Positions 14,816 to 23,157 of a stretch of 47,369 nucleotides of DNA are shown here, piece after piece. Both the position numbers and the translations under genes were made by a program. The stretch covers positions 1 to 47,369 of the forward strand of contig JAJECK010000083.1 in assembly GCA_022822085.1 (NCBI GenBank), written 5' to 3'. Every line of letters begins with the position of its first letter. Position 1 is the stretch's first letter. Under the pieces are notes generated by a model, which was given only the letters and a program-made list of their open reading frames with translations, was not told the DNA's origin and did no database searches. This DNA is from Candidatus Poribacteria bacterium (GTDB taxonomy: Bacteria; Poribacteria; WGA-4E; WGA-3G).

Positions 14816-16705
14816 CTAAAAGTCAAAGTCAGATGCGGCGACTGCTTCTGCAGAAACCTTAATGAGTGCAAATTCTACCCGTCTGTTTTCTGCGGCCTCT
14901 GTAGGACTGGTCGGTTTCGGAATAATAGGTTCTCTAATCCCTACACCGACGGGAACAATTTGATCTGTGTCAATACGTGCATTTTTCTTACGCGCATAAT
15001 CAATAATGGATTGTTTCACCGCTTCACCACGTTGTTCAGAGAGTTTGAGAGCGGCGCGCATCACTTGGTAAGGGTTTTCAACATCGGAACTATCGTCGAA
15101 TTTCCGTTGATCAATCAGCCTGATAAGTTCCGCAGTATTTTCAAGACTAAAAGGTTTTCCGTTTAGGAAATATCTGTAATTTCCTCGTGTGCCTGTCCGT
15201 TTAAGAAATCCTTTTGACAAGCCAGTTTTTACCAAAACACTTAATGTTCTTGATGGATCGCTATGCCCTTTGATGGCTATAGCAGCGTTTCCATATTTTG
15301 ATGCAAGTTCTACAACTCTGTCAAATTCATCACTATACCGAGTAGCACTAAACGTATCCTGATTTGCATCAAACTGGATTGTAAAGGAAATAAGTGTTTT
15401 TTCGTCCAGAACTGCATCCTCATTAAAGGATTCAATTTCTGCCCGGACTGCTTCCTTTTTAAATCGAGTCTGTTTTAGCTGCGTAGGAGCATCAACGGTT
15501 GTAGCGAGTAAAGTCTTAAATGTGTTGGAATTGAAATTAATATCTGAAGGAAGAAGAGCGTATCTCTGGCTTGCAAATCCCCAGTTAACCGCCATATCCA
15601 ATCCCGCTTTATTGAATCCTTCAAAACCAGTGATAGTATTGCTTGGATCGTTGAAAAACGCAACATTACCGGGTTGTCCGACAAAAGTGCAATCAGCGAT
15701 TAATCCGTGTGCATCCTCTTCAAGCGTAGGCAATATATCTTTTCCGTAGATATTCTGCATCATTGTCAACAGTTTATTATATTGTGTGGAACCACTTCTT
15801 TCATAAGCTTTTTTCAAGGATATAACTTCTTCTGCTCCCTTCAAATAACCAGCAAAGAATTTTTCAATAAATGGTTTATATTGATCGTAGAAGTCTTTCC
15901 TGCAAGCATATACATCTGCAATTGAACGTGAGAGTGTTGCGGTACTGACGACGACATGAGCACCTTGTACGGTGCCTTCAGCTCCTGTTCCTGTATTATC
16001 TGGACCACCTGTCAAACCTATCATATCTGGCGTAATTACAAAACATCCTGCGATAGATTTGTCGTTTCGGAAACGTTCTGCTGGACCTTTTGCACCTGTA
16101 AGTTCATCTACCCACACAATTTGGACATTTGACTTGGAAAGACGTGCGGTTTTCAGCATATCGTAAAGCATCCCAACATGAGGACCGCCTTTCTGAATAG
16201 CAATCTTTTTTCCGTTTAGATCAGAAATCTTACGGATAGTTGCTCGTCCAACAAAATGGTCGCCTGCTGACCAGGTCAGTTGTCCAAAAACAACGGGTTT
16301 CGTGCGTGCATCCCGTCCGATAACTTCACTTGCCTGAGCGATCATTCTAAACGTACCGCGTAGAATTGGCGTTTTCCCAGAGAGATAGTCACGAACTTGT
16401 TGTTGGAAATTGTCACCTGGTACTAGTTCTAAGTTAAGACCCTGTTTTTCCATGATCGTACCGGGTTTGGTTTTTAGTCCACCGTTGGCATGGAACAGTG
16501 CTGCTTCTCCACCCCATGTAATATACGGTACGACTAATGGTGAAATTGATGTGACACTGTTTATTGTCACGGGTCCAACTGCATCAGCAAAACGTTCCTG
16601 TGCATTTGCTGGAAACACAAAGCAAAGAAACATTAGACAAATTAAATTATATTTCAAGATTTGGTATAATACTTTCCTACTATGGAATATGGAATGCTTT
16701 TTCAT
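14816..16705 (-). CDS. Exported substrate-binding protein fused to OmpA domain (larger paralog)
   Basis: 629 residues. A signal peptide ends about FPANA. Residues ~40-380 are a periplasmic-binding domain of the ABC-type taurine/nitrate/NMT1 kind (LNGKKIAIQKGGPHVGML, VWVDELTGAKGPAERF, WGFASQRYALLP). The C-terminal third is OmpA-like: FTIQFDANQDTFS, IKGHSDP, LSEQRGEAVKQSI and ENRRVEFALI. An insertion of about 60 residues sits between the GHSDP and LSEQRGEA elements, unlike a standard OmpA domain. This is the first gene of the operon 16705-11306. GAGGAA precedes the ATG. Confidence 0.8.
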   Translation of the reverse strand: MKKHSIFHSRKVLYQILKYNLICLMFLCFVFPANAQERFADAVGPVTINSVTSISPLVVPYITWGGEAALFHANGGLKTKPGTIMEKQGLNLELVPGDNFQQQVRDYLSGKTPILRGTFRMIAQASEVIGRDARTKPVVFGQLTWSAGDHFVGRATIRKISDLNGKKIAIQKGGPHVGMLYDMLKTARLSKSNVQIVWVDELTGAKGPAERFRNDKSIAGCFVITPDMIGLTGGPDNTGTGAEGTVQGAHVVVSTATLSRSIADVYACRKDFYDQYKPFIEKFFAGYLKGAEEVISLKKAYERSGSTQYNKLLTMMQNIYGKDILPTLEEDAHGLIADCTFVGQPGNVAFFNDPSNTITGFEGFNKAGLDMAVNWGFASQRYALLPSDINFNSNTFKTLLATTVDAPTQLKQTRFKKEAVRAEIESFNEDAVLDEKTLISFTIQFDANQDTFSATRYSDEFDRVVELASKYGNAAIAIKGHSDPSRTLSVLVKTGLSKGFLKRTGTRGNYRYFLNGKPFSLENTAELIRLIDQRKFDDSSDVENPYQVMRAALKLSEQRGEAVKQSIIDYARKKNARIDTDQIVPVGVGIREPIIPKPTSPTEAAENRRVEFALIKVSAEAVAASDFDF

Positions 16706-16822
16706 GTCTTTTTCCTCTTGTTAAGGTACACATTTTCATATTTGTTCATATCAACGATATTGTAACATATATAATAGATTATTACCACAAAATTAAGATA
16801 GGACGCAATGGTTGATAATCAC

Positions 16823-18310
16823 CTAACGTGAATGATTAGGGTTACGTGGATATATTAAGATTGCATCGGAAATAGCGCGTCCTTGAAATTTTGGCATAGG
16901 TCGAACACGACGATTACCTCGGGCAGACATCGTTCTTCTATCTAATACAATCTTCTCTTCAACCTGTTTCTTTTGAGAATCAGTTTTCGCATTTGCCTCT
17001 GTTTTTTTCTCAGTGGTATTATTTTTAGCTACTACATCTCCTTGTTTGTCAGGTGTTGTTAGTTTCGTTTGATCTGTTTTTTTTTCTGTGGGTGCAGGTT
17101 TAGGTTTTTCCTCTGAAGTGGGACCGGGAGGTGGCTTACGTTTGATACTTACAATTTTATTCCTAATAACCATCATAGACGAGGAACCACCATCTAAGTT
17201 GACTGCATCCGTTGCCCCCCATTTCTGAAAGAGTCTTGCAAGTTTATCCAACTTTACACCCCGTCGCACTTTTGGATCAGCACCAGTAATTGTAACAAAA
17301 AGCAGTGTGCCATCAGCTTTTTTACCAACTGCAGTGCGGGGATGCCAGAAACTATGGAATGGGGCATCAAAACCTTCACGATCATACGCTTTTGTCGTTG
17401 CTATGACACCATTTCGTATGAGTAAGGGACCACCGCCGATAATGTGTGTAAATTTTTCCCATAGATTACTGGCTCCAACTCGTTCAGGAATAACGTTCTC
17501 TCGGATATTGATGCTATCACCAAGTACGATATGATCTAACAATACTTGACGTTTTCTACCGTTTGCGGACAGAATATATCCGTCATTTGGTATTTGTGAA
17601 CTACCTTGTCTATCATATATTTTTGTTACTTTATCGTTTTTAACAACTATTTCAACGCCATCATGCATCGTCAGTGTAGTATTGTGAAAGTGTGGACGGT
17701 AAAGTACAAGTTCGTTTCTCGTGCGTCCACGATTTATACCGTCAATTTCAACAATAGTTCCATCAGACAATACAATTTCATGTTGTAAACTTATTCTATC
17801 AATATAAGTTTCAATTTTGCCATTTTTATCATTGAAGGCAACAACACCACGCCCTTGTTCTGGTTCACTAATCCATTCACCCGCAATTTTCAATGCTCCG
17901 ACAGATTCGCCTTTGAAAGTGCCGGACATCTCATAGTATCCTCCATTGATTGCAATGGGTGCTCTATTTCGTAGGGCAATTGATTGTAGATATTCAGTTC
18001 CAATTGCTGCTCCGAGTGCACTAAACGGTCGGATTTCTACAGCATCTGGTTTCACTGATAGAACATTTGTCAGAACACCATCGTCCAATATCTGTCGGTG
18101 AACAACACCGGGAAACACTTGTTCTGTTTCATCGCTCTTGACAGGGTCCGTATATGATTTTACATATTCGGGCACTTTTTTCAAAGGAACAACTTTACCT
18201 ACCCAAATACCAATAGCGAAAAAAATCAGGAAACCAATTATAGTCCAAGTGCGCGGGTAGTGTTTGATGAAATCAACAAATCTGCGTGCTAAAAAGAATA
18301 TGTCAAACAT
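16823..18310 (-). CDS. Phosphodiester glycosidase (NAGPA-domain) membrane-anchored protein
   Basis: About 495 residues from the ATG at 18310; an upstream TTG at 18322 is less likely. One N-terminal transmembrane helix (TIIGFLIFFAIGIWVGKVV) points the rest outward. The central domain is PF09992-like: RAPIAINGGYYEMSGTFKGE, FHSFWHPRTAVGKKADGTLL and the active-site-type NLDGGSSSMMVI. Such domains cleave N-acetylglucosamine-1-phosphodiester or related bonds. A Lys/Thr/Pro-rich low-complexity segment of ~80 residues follows. The gene lies 62 bases after purB on the same strand, so read-through is possible, but the functions seem unrelated. Confidence 0.8.
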   Translation of the reverse strand: MFDIFFLARRFVDFIKHYPRTWTIIGFLIFFAIGIWVGKVVPLKKVPEYVKSYTDPVKSDETEQVFPGVVHRQILDDGVLTNVLSVKPDAVEIRPFSALGAAIGTEYLQSIALRNRAPIAINGGYYEMSGTFKGESVGALKIAGEWISEPEQGRGVVAFNDKNGKIETYIDRISLQHEIVLSDGTIVEIDGINRGRTRNELVLYRPHFHNTTLTMHDGVEIVVKNDKVTKIYDRQGSSQIPNDGYILSANGRKRQVLLDHIVLGDSINIRENVIPERVGASNLWEKFTHIIGGGPLLIRNGVIATTKAYDREGFDAPFHSFWHPRTAVGKKADGTLLFVTITGADPKVRRGVKLDKLARLFQKWGATDAVNLDGGSSSMMVIRNKIVSIKRKPPPGPTSEEKPKPAPTEKKTDQTKLTTPDKQGDVVAKNNTTEKKTEANAKTDSQKKQVEEKIVLDRRTMSARGNRRVRPMPKFQGRAISDAILIYPRNPNHSR

Positions 18311-18372
18311 AATATCTGACAAGTACTTTCACTGTTCCAATTATAGTTACCAGCATTCACAATCTATATTTC

Positions 18373-19776
18373 TTAAGTATTGTAAAGGTTTTCAATACGA
18401 CTTTCCCATTCATCACAAGTTGCCTGGGTTCGTCGTACAGCAGCACCTATATAGTTCATTGGTGTCCGGAGTGCTTCCCTTTGTGGTTCGGTTAACTTCT
18501 CAAGGAACGGTTGAAAGGTCTCATCCTCCCATAATAAAGTTGTCAAGCTTTTACCTGTCTGATGAACTTGTGCGATTAATTTGCGAGTATGGTCATAGGC
18601 ATCAGGAAATCCGTAATATGCCATCAGTAAATAAATAGGCTCAGCAATTGTATCCTCTGCGCTCATATCAAGGTTACGTTGCATATTTTCAATTTTAACG
18701 TCCATCTCATCTAATGCGCGTCTCAATCTATAGATTGAATAGTCAAATGCTGTTAATAGTTCAGTTAAAAATCGGCTTGATGCAGAATTTGTCAGATCAC
18801 GTTGGTGTTCTAAAATGCTATCCATAAAGACTGTCTGCATACGGGGGACAAATGCTTTCCACAAACTTTTGATGTTTTCATAAGCCTCCGGATTGACTTT
18901 ATGAGGCATCGTTGATGAACCGACCAGTTTTGGATTATATTTCCTTCCCACTTCAGCTATTTCGGTGCGATATAGATGTCTCATATCGTCAGCGAAGTTT
19001 GCTAATATCGTATATGCAGCAGTTACATGATATGCAACGTCGGAAATAAACTCAGGTTCAACACACTGTGTTGAAGTATGTGTATCGGATGGTTTTAGTC
19101 CAAGCAATGCAAGAAAATCTGCTTCAATCTGTTCAGGATTCTCATGAATGAGAGATAATCCATTGAATGCACCAACTGCACCAGAAAATTGACCGCGTAG
19201 ATTTTGACCGGCTTCATGTATTTTTTCAAGGCGTGTCCCGAGACGGCTAATGTAGAGTGCCAACGCGTATCCGAATGTTGTGGGTTCAGCGTGTTGTCCG
19301 TGGGTTCTTCCAATCTGCGGTGTTTCTGCATGCTCACGTGCTAAGATGATCAATTGCCTTAGCAGTTCAATCATGTCCGGAACAATGACATTCTCAATTA
19401 GTGCTTTAAATCGTAATGCGGTTGCTGTATCCAGTATGTCAGCAGAAGTTGCGAACAGATGGACATACGGACGTGCTTCTGGACTAATCTTGCTCCGAAT
19501 TACATTGACAAGCGAACGGATGTTATGACGAATACGTTTCTGTTCCTCATAGACAGCATCCGCTGTTACCTGTTCTACTGCCTGATCAACTTCATCTGCA
19601 ATTTCTAAAGAACAGACTCCATAATTTGCTAAGGTGCGTGTCAACGCAGCCTCTACTTTTGCCTGATAGGTAACATATCCTGCCTCTGAAACATAAGGCA
19701 GGAGTCTATTCATAAAATTTTCATCACCGCCATAATACCTAAAATCTAAAGGACTGACGGCTTCATAAAGCTGCAT
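18373..19776 (-). CDS. purB: Adenylosuccinate lyase
   Basis: 467 residues of the fumarase/aspartase superfamily. It shows the lyase signature GSSTMPHKVNPE (286-297) and GRTHGQHAEPTTFG (156-169) with the catalytic-region His, which marks adenylosuccinate lyase among the superfamily. It removes fumarate from SAICAR and adenylosuccinate in purine synthesis, in the cytoplasm. Length and motifs are normal. A good promoter lies at 19806-19834 and no other purine gene is present, so it is probably its own transcription unit, perhaps with the glycosidase gene downstream. Confidence 0.93.
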   Translation of the reverse strand: MQLYEAVSPLDFRYYGGDENFMNRLLPYVSEAGYVTYQAKVEAALTRTLANYGVCSLEIADEVDQAVEQVTADAVYEEQKRIRHNIRSLVNVIRSKISPEARPYVHLFATSADILDTATALRFKALIENVIVPDMIELLRQLIILAREHAETPQIGRTHGQHAEPTTFGYALALYISRLGTRLEKIHEAGQNLRGQFSGAVGAFNGLSLIHENPEQIEADFLALLGLKPSDTHTSTQCVEPEFISDVAYHVTAAYTILANFADDMRHLYRTEIAEVGRKYNPKLVGSSTMPHKVNPEAYENIKSLWKAFVPRMQTVFMDSILEHQRDLTNSASSRFLTELLTAFDYSIYRLRRALDEMDVKIENMQRNLDMSAEDTIAEPIYLLMAYYGFPDAYDHTRKLIAQVHQTGKSLTTLLWEDETFQPFLEKLTEPQREALRTPMNYIGAAVRRTQATCDEWESRIENLYNT

Positions 19777-19805
19777 AGTCTACATTTCTCCATTATTTTG
19801 ACCTT

Positions 19806-19834
19806 ATTGTATACTATGCATTTAAGATTGTAAA
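19806..19834 (-). promoter_or_regulatory. Predicted sigma70-type promoter for purB
   Basis: On the minus strand TTTACA (19829-19834) is followed after 17 bases by TACAAT (19806-19811), about 30 bases before the ATG at 19776. Confidence 0.5.
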
Positions 19835-19933
19835 GTTTTTTGTTATTAGTCAGAGTTATTCGAGGGGTGTGCATAAATAAATTTTGATTTTAAACAGAGG
19901 TCGTCCGTAGAGTAGAACGCAGTGAAACCCATA

Positions 19934-20028
19934 GGTGTCAATTTAAGGATTTTGATTTGTGTGTCCTTCTTCAGTCCCTACGGGATTAAAGAGGGTTTCT
20001 GTATTTGGAAAATCCTTAAGTTGACACC
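19934..20028. repeat. MITE-like element, family 5
   Basis: A 95-bp segment starts GGTGTCAATTTAAGGATTTT and ends AAAATCCTTAAGTTGACACC, near-perfect ~20-bp terminal inverted repeats. No coding capacity. It lies in the gap before the 20366 gene, next to a family 2 element. Confidence 0.7.
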
Positions 20029-20041
20029 CGCTGAATGCCAA

Positions 20042-20156
20042 ATGAAGATTAAGAAAATATTTCGGTAATGTGGCGAGGTTAGGAAACCTCGCCAGCGACG
20101 GAGGACACCTGCCTCGTACAGATAAAAAATTACCGAATTAATAAATTAATCTTCAT
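20042..20156. repeat. MITE-like element, family 2, copy A
   Basis: A 115-bp segment bounded by ATGAAGATTAA and TTAATCTTCAT. It contains the internal palindrome GCGAGGTTAGGAAACCTCGC. A close copy is at 41619-41736. Together with the family 5 element it fills much of the 589-base gap between purB and the 20366 gene; I see no gene in that gap. Confidence 0.8.
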
Positions 20157-20280
20157 AAGACATTGGTCCCGTTGATTTATGGGTTCTGTTCCTCAACCCA
20201 ACGGGCGGAGACATTTTGTTGAATTATCAACTCACGTCAATATATAAAACTTAATAGACCTGGTAGTAAAGTAAAACTTG

Positions 20281-20309
20281 TTGACGCATTCAATAGGAAC
20301 TGATACATT
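20281..20309 (+). promoter_or_regulatory. Possible promoter for the 20366 oxidoreductase
   Basis: TTGACG at 20281-20286 and TACATT at 20304-20309 are spaced 17 bases apart. The -10 match is weak. Confidence 0.3.
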
Positions 20310-20365
20310 ATACAAGAATTTATGTGGTTGTGTTTCAACAGAATCAATCAAAGGAGAGTAGAATT

Positions 20366-21433
20366 ATGGCAACGAATCAAAAATATCGTATAGGTATAAT
20401 CGGTTGTGGAGGAATGGGTAGGTCACACTCTCGGTCATGGCAAAAGCAAGATAATATCGAACTCGTAGCTGCGATGGATATTTATGAGGCATCCGCAAAA
20501 CGTGTTGCTGATGAATTTGGTATTCCTGCTATATATACAGATGTTGATGATATGTTAGCAAAAGAAGATTTGGACATAGTTAGTATTACAACATGGCAAG
20601 GACCGCGTTCAGAAGCTACTGTTGCTGCAGCAAATGCTGGTGTGAAAGGGATCATCGGGGAAAAGCCTATGTCTGCTTCACTTGGTCAAGCAGATGATAT
20701 GCTTGAAGCATGTGAGAAGAACGATGCGAAACTTGTCATTGGGCATCAAGGAAGATACAGTCCTGTCAACACAGAGATACAACGTCTTGTTGCGGCAGGT
20801 GCAATCGGGCAACCGACAACCCTTCATCATCGCGCGAAAGCACACGCGGGATTACTGAATACTGGGACACATGCTATTGATGGTTGGCGTTACCTCTTGT
20901 CAGATCCTGAAACGTTGTGGGTTATCGGTACGACATCTCGTACAACAGATCGTTGGGAACGTAGGACAATTTGTGAAGACTTATGTATGGGATTGGTCTG
21001 TTTTGAAGGTGGAGCGCGGGCAATTTATGAAGGTGACTTACCAGATCCGGGTGTAGCTATGCCGAGAGTAGCTGGTACAGAAGGTCAAATTCGCAATGGA
21101 GATAACGGCACAGTACTGATCCAAAACAACGATGCAAAAGGATGGCAAACAATTACCCCGCCCCCCGAACCGAAAAATCAATTCCAAGAACTAATTGAGT
21201 GGGTAGAGGGAAAAATACCTACACACCGAGGTAGAGGTGAACAGGCAAGGTACACGATTGAAATTATGATGGCAATTTATGAATCATTGCGAATAAAAAA
21301 TGTTGTCAATATTCCGATGGAAACTAAGGAATTGCCTTTGGAATTGATGGTAAATGATGGGACACTTCCTGTTCTTGAAGATGGGAAATATGATTTAAGG
21401 ACTCCGTTTGAAGGACAGACAAGAAAGAGATAA
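20366..21433 (+). CDS. Gfo/Idh/MocA-family oxidoreductase
   Basis: About 355 residues from the ATG at 20366, supported by AAGGAGAG eight bases upstream; the frame is open back to 20324. The N-terminal Rossmann motif GIIGCGGMGRSHSR binds NAD(P), and GEKPMSASL carries the family EKP motif with the catalytic-type Lys. These enzymes oxidise or reduce sugars, inositols and related compounds. The C-terminal domain is of usual length. It is flanked by MITE-like elements on both sides and appears monocistronic. Two further family members lie at 38274 and 45806. Confidence 0.88.
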   Translation: MATNQKYRIGIIGCGGMGRSHSRSWQKQDNIELVAAMDIYEASAKRVADEFGIPAIYTDVDDMLAKEDLDIVSITTWQGPRSEATVAAANAGVKGIIGEKPMSASLGQADDMLEACEKNDAKLVIGHQGRYSPVNTEIQRLVAAGAIGQPTTLHHRAKAHAGLLNTGTHAIDGWRYLLSDPETLWVIGTTSRTTDRWERRTICEDLCMGLVCFEGGARAIYEGDLPDPGVAMPRVAGTEGQIRNGDNGTVLIQNNDAKGWQTITPPPEPKNQFQELIEWVEGKIPTHRGRGEQARYTIEIMMAIYESLRIKNVVNIPMETKELPLELMVNDGTLPVLEDGKYDLRTPFEGQTRKR

Positions 21434-21491
21434 TCTATATTTTGAATTCTGTGATCATAGACAATTGTGATTTTGGGGTAATGACACATTT

Positions 21492-21564
21492 CTTGTAGGA
21501 GGGGTTTCTAACCCCGATTTTCATATTGGATATCTGAAATCGAGGTATGAAATCTCTCCAACAA
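21492..21564. repeat. Palindromic element, family 6, copy B
   Basis: Imperfect arms (GGAGGGGTTTCTAACCCCGA on the left, TCGAGGTATGAAATCTCTCC on the right) around a short loop. It is similar along its length to the element at 4535-4609, including the shared CCGATTTT next to the left arm. Confidence 0.55.
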
Positions 21565-21618
21565 TAGTGCCTCGAGCCGATTAAATATCTTTGCTGAATT
21601 TAATGAATAAATTATCTT

Positions 21619-21732
21619 ATACCATTTTTATTAGATTTTCTCTCATTACCGACTTTTATAGATGAAAATGTCCAGAGCACAATCTGGAAGAATGTGGTAC
21701 AATAAAGCAACATTTTCAATTAGAAATGGTAT
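21619..21732. repeat. MITE-like element, family 1, copy C
   Basis: A 114-bp segment from ATACCATTTTTATTAG to TTAGAAATGGTAT. About 70 interior bases (TTTTCTCTCATTACCGAC onward) are nearly identical to copy A at 261-372. Its right end lies 18 bases before the -10 box of the aspartokinase promoter, so it may influence that promoter. Confidence 0.8.
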
Positions 21733-21747
21733 TATTTACCGAGAATA

Positions 21748-21756
21748 TGGTATAAT
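21748..21756 (+). promoter_or_regulatory. Extended -10 promoter for the aspartokinase operon
   Basis: TGGTATAAT at 21748-21756 is a perfect -10 box with the TGn extension. No good -35 box is seen 17 bases upstream, where the end of the family 1 element lies. Confidence 0.45.
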
Positions 21757-21792
21757 TGTTACGAATATAAACATAGGATCGGAGGATTTGGA

Positions 21793-23157
21793 TTGTTAAA
21801 AGTATCTAAGTTTGGTGGGAGTTCTCTCGCCACAGGAGATCAGGTTCGTCAAGTATGTGATATCATCACTGCTGATCCTGCTCGACGGATTATAGTTGTA
21901 TCTGCCCCTGGGAAACGTCATAGCAGCGACATTAAAGTCACGGATCTACTCATTTCAGCAGCATCAGAAAGGTTGATGGGGAAAATTGGTGCTTCAGAAT
22001 GTGCAGAGGCAATAGAACGATACCGGGATATTGCAGCAGAATTGGAACTTCCCACTGAGATAGTTGAATCTATAGCACAAGATTTTACAGAGCGGCTTGA
22101 AAACAACATTGATGATTCCGATCTGTATATGGACACGATGAAGGCGGGTGGAGAGGATAACTGTGCACGTTTAATTGCCCAAGTGTTACAAGCACGTGGT
22201 TTTGAAGCGCACTACGTAAATCCGATGGACGCGGGACTTTTGCTTTCAGATGAACCGGGGAATGCACATGTTCTTCCTGAAGCATATAATCGTTTACGTC
22301 ACCTTCCAGACCGTCCTGGTATAACAATTTTTCCGGGGTTTTTCGGTTATTCAAGTGAAGGACATGTTGTAACCTTTTCTCGTGGTGGCTCGGATATTAC
22401 AGGTGCGATTCTTGCAGGTGCTGTTCGTGCAGAAGTATACGAGAACTTCACTGATGTTGACTCCGTGTTCGCTGCAAATCCATCTATAGTATCAGATCCT
22501 GCCCCGATTTCAGAACTCACATATCGCGAGATGCGCGAACTATCTTATGCCGGTTTTTCTGTGTTCCATGATGAGGCATTAGAACCGGTATATCGTGCAA
22601 TGGTACCTGTGCACATACGAAATACTAACAATCCTAAGGCTAAAGGCACACTAATTGTTCCGCAATGCAACACAAGGAAAACACCCGTTGTCGGAATTGC
22701 GGCGATGAGTAATGTATGTTGTGTTTATCTTAGTAAGTATCTTATGAACCGACAAATAGGGTTCGGTAGAAGATTGCTACAGATCTTAGAAGGTGAAAAC
22801 ATATCATTTGAACATGTCCCGTCTGGTATTGACAATATGTCTGTAATCATTCGCGAAGATAACCTACCTGCTGAGAAAGAAAAGAGAGTTGTGGAAGAGA
22901 TACGACAAACGCTTGCCCCTGAAGATGTATCTGTTGAACGAGGGTTATGTATCATAATGGTAGTAGGTGAAGGTATGCAGCATACAGTTGGCATAGCAGC
23001 ACGAGCAACAGGGGCATTAGCAAATTCGGATGTAAATATTGAGATTATCAACCAAGGTTCCAATGAAGTTAGCATGATGTTCGGTGTAAAATCTGCGGAT
23101 ATGGATATTGCGGTTCAAGCACTCTATAAGGAATTTTTTGATGGTCATAACAGTTAA
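21793..23157 (+). CDS. lysC: Aspartate kinase
   Basis: 454 residues. The kinase domain starts KVSKFGGSSLATG (KFGGSS is the family signature) and includes VTFSRGGSDITGAILAG and YENFTDVDSVF. The C-terminal ~150 residues form ACT domains (GEGMQHTVGIAARATGALA, NVNIEIINQGSNEVSMMFGV type), the usual site of lysine or threonine feedback. It phosphorylates aspartate at the head of the Lys/Thr/Met pathway. It is monofunctional: no homoserine dehydrogenase domain. The start is TTG, supported by GGAGG seven bases upstream. It overlaps the downstream PhyH gene by 17 bases, an unusual partner. Confidence 0.9.
   Translation: MLKVSKFGGSSLATGDQVRQVCDIITADPARRIIVVSAPGKRHSSDIKVTDLLISAASERLMGKIGASECAEAIERYRDIAAELELPTEIVESIAQDFTERLENNIDDSDLYMDTMKAGGEDNCARLIAQVLQARGFEAHYVNPMDAGLLLSDEPGNAHVLPEAYNRLRHLPDRPGITIFPGFFGYSSEGHVVTFSRGGSDITGAILAGAVRAEVYENFTDVDSVFAANPSIVSDPAPISELTYREMRELSYAGFSVFHDEALEPVYRAMVPVHIRNTNNPKAKGTLIVPQCNTRKTPVVGIAAMSNVCCVYLSKYLMNRQIGFGRRLLQILEGENISFEHVPSGIDNMSVIIREDNLPAEKEKRVVEEIRQTLAPEDVSVERGLCIIMVVGEGMQHTVGIAARATGALANSDVNIEIINQGSNEVSMMFGVKSADMDIAVQALYKEFFDGHNS

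Noticed and set aside
18373-19776. Argininosuccinate lyase or fumarase instead of purB
   Set aside because: The GRTHGQHAEPTTFG and GSSTMPHKVNPE segments and the 467-residue length fit adenylosuccinate lyase better.
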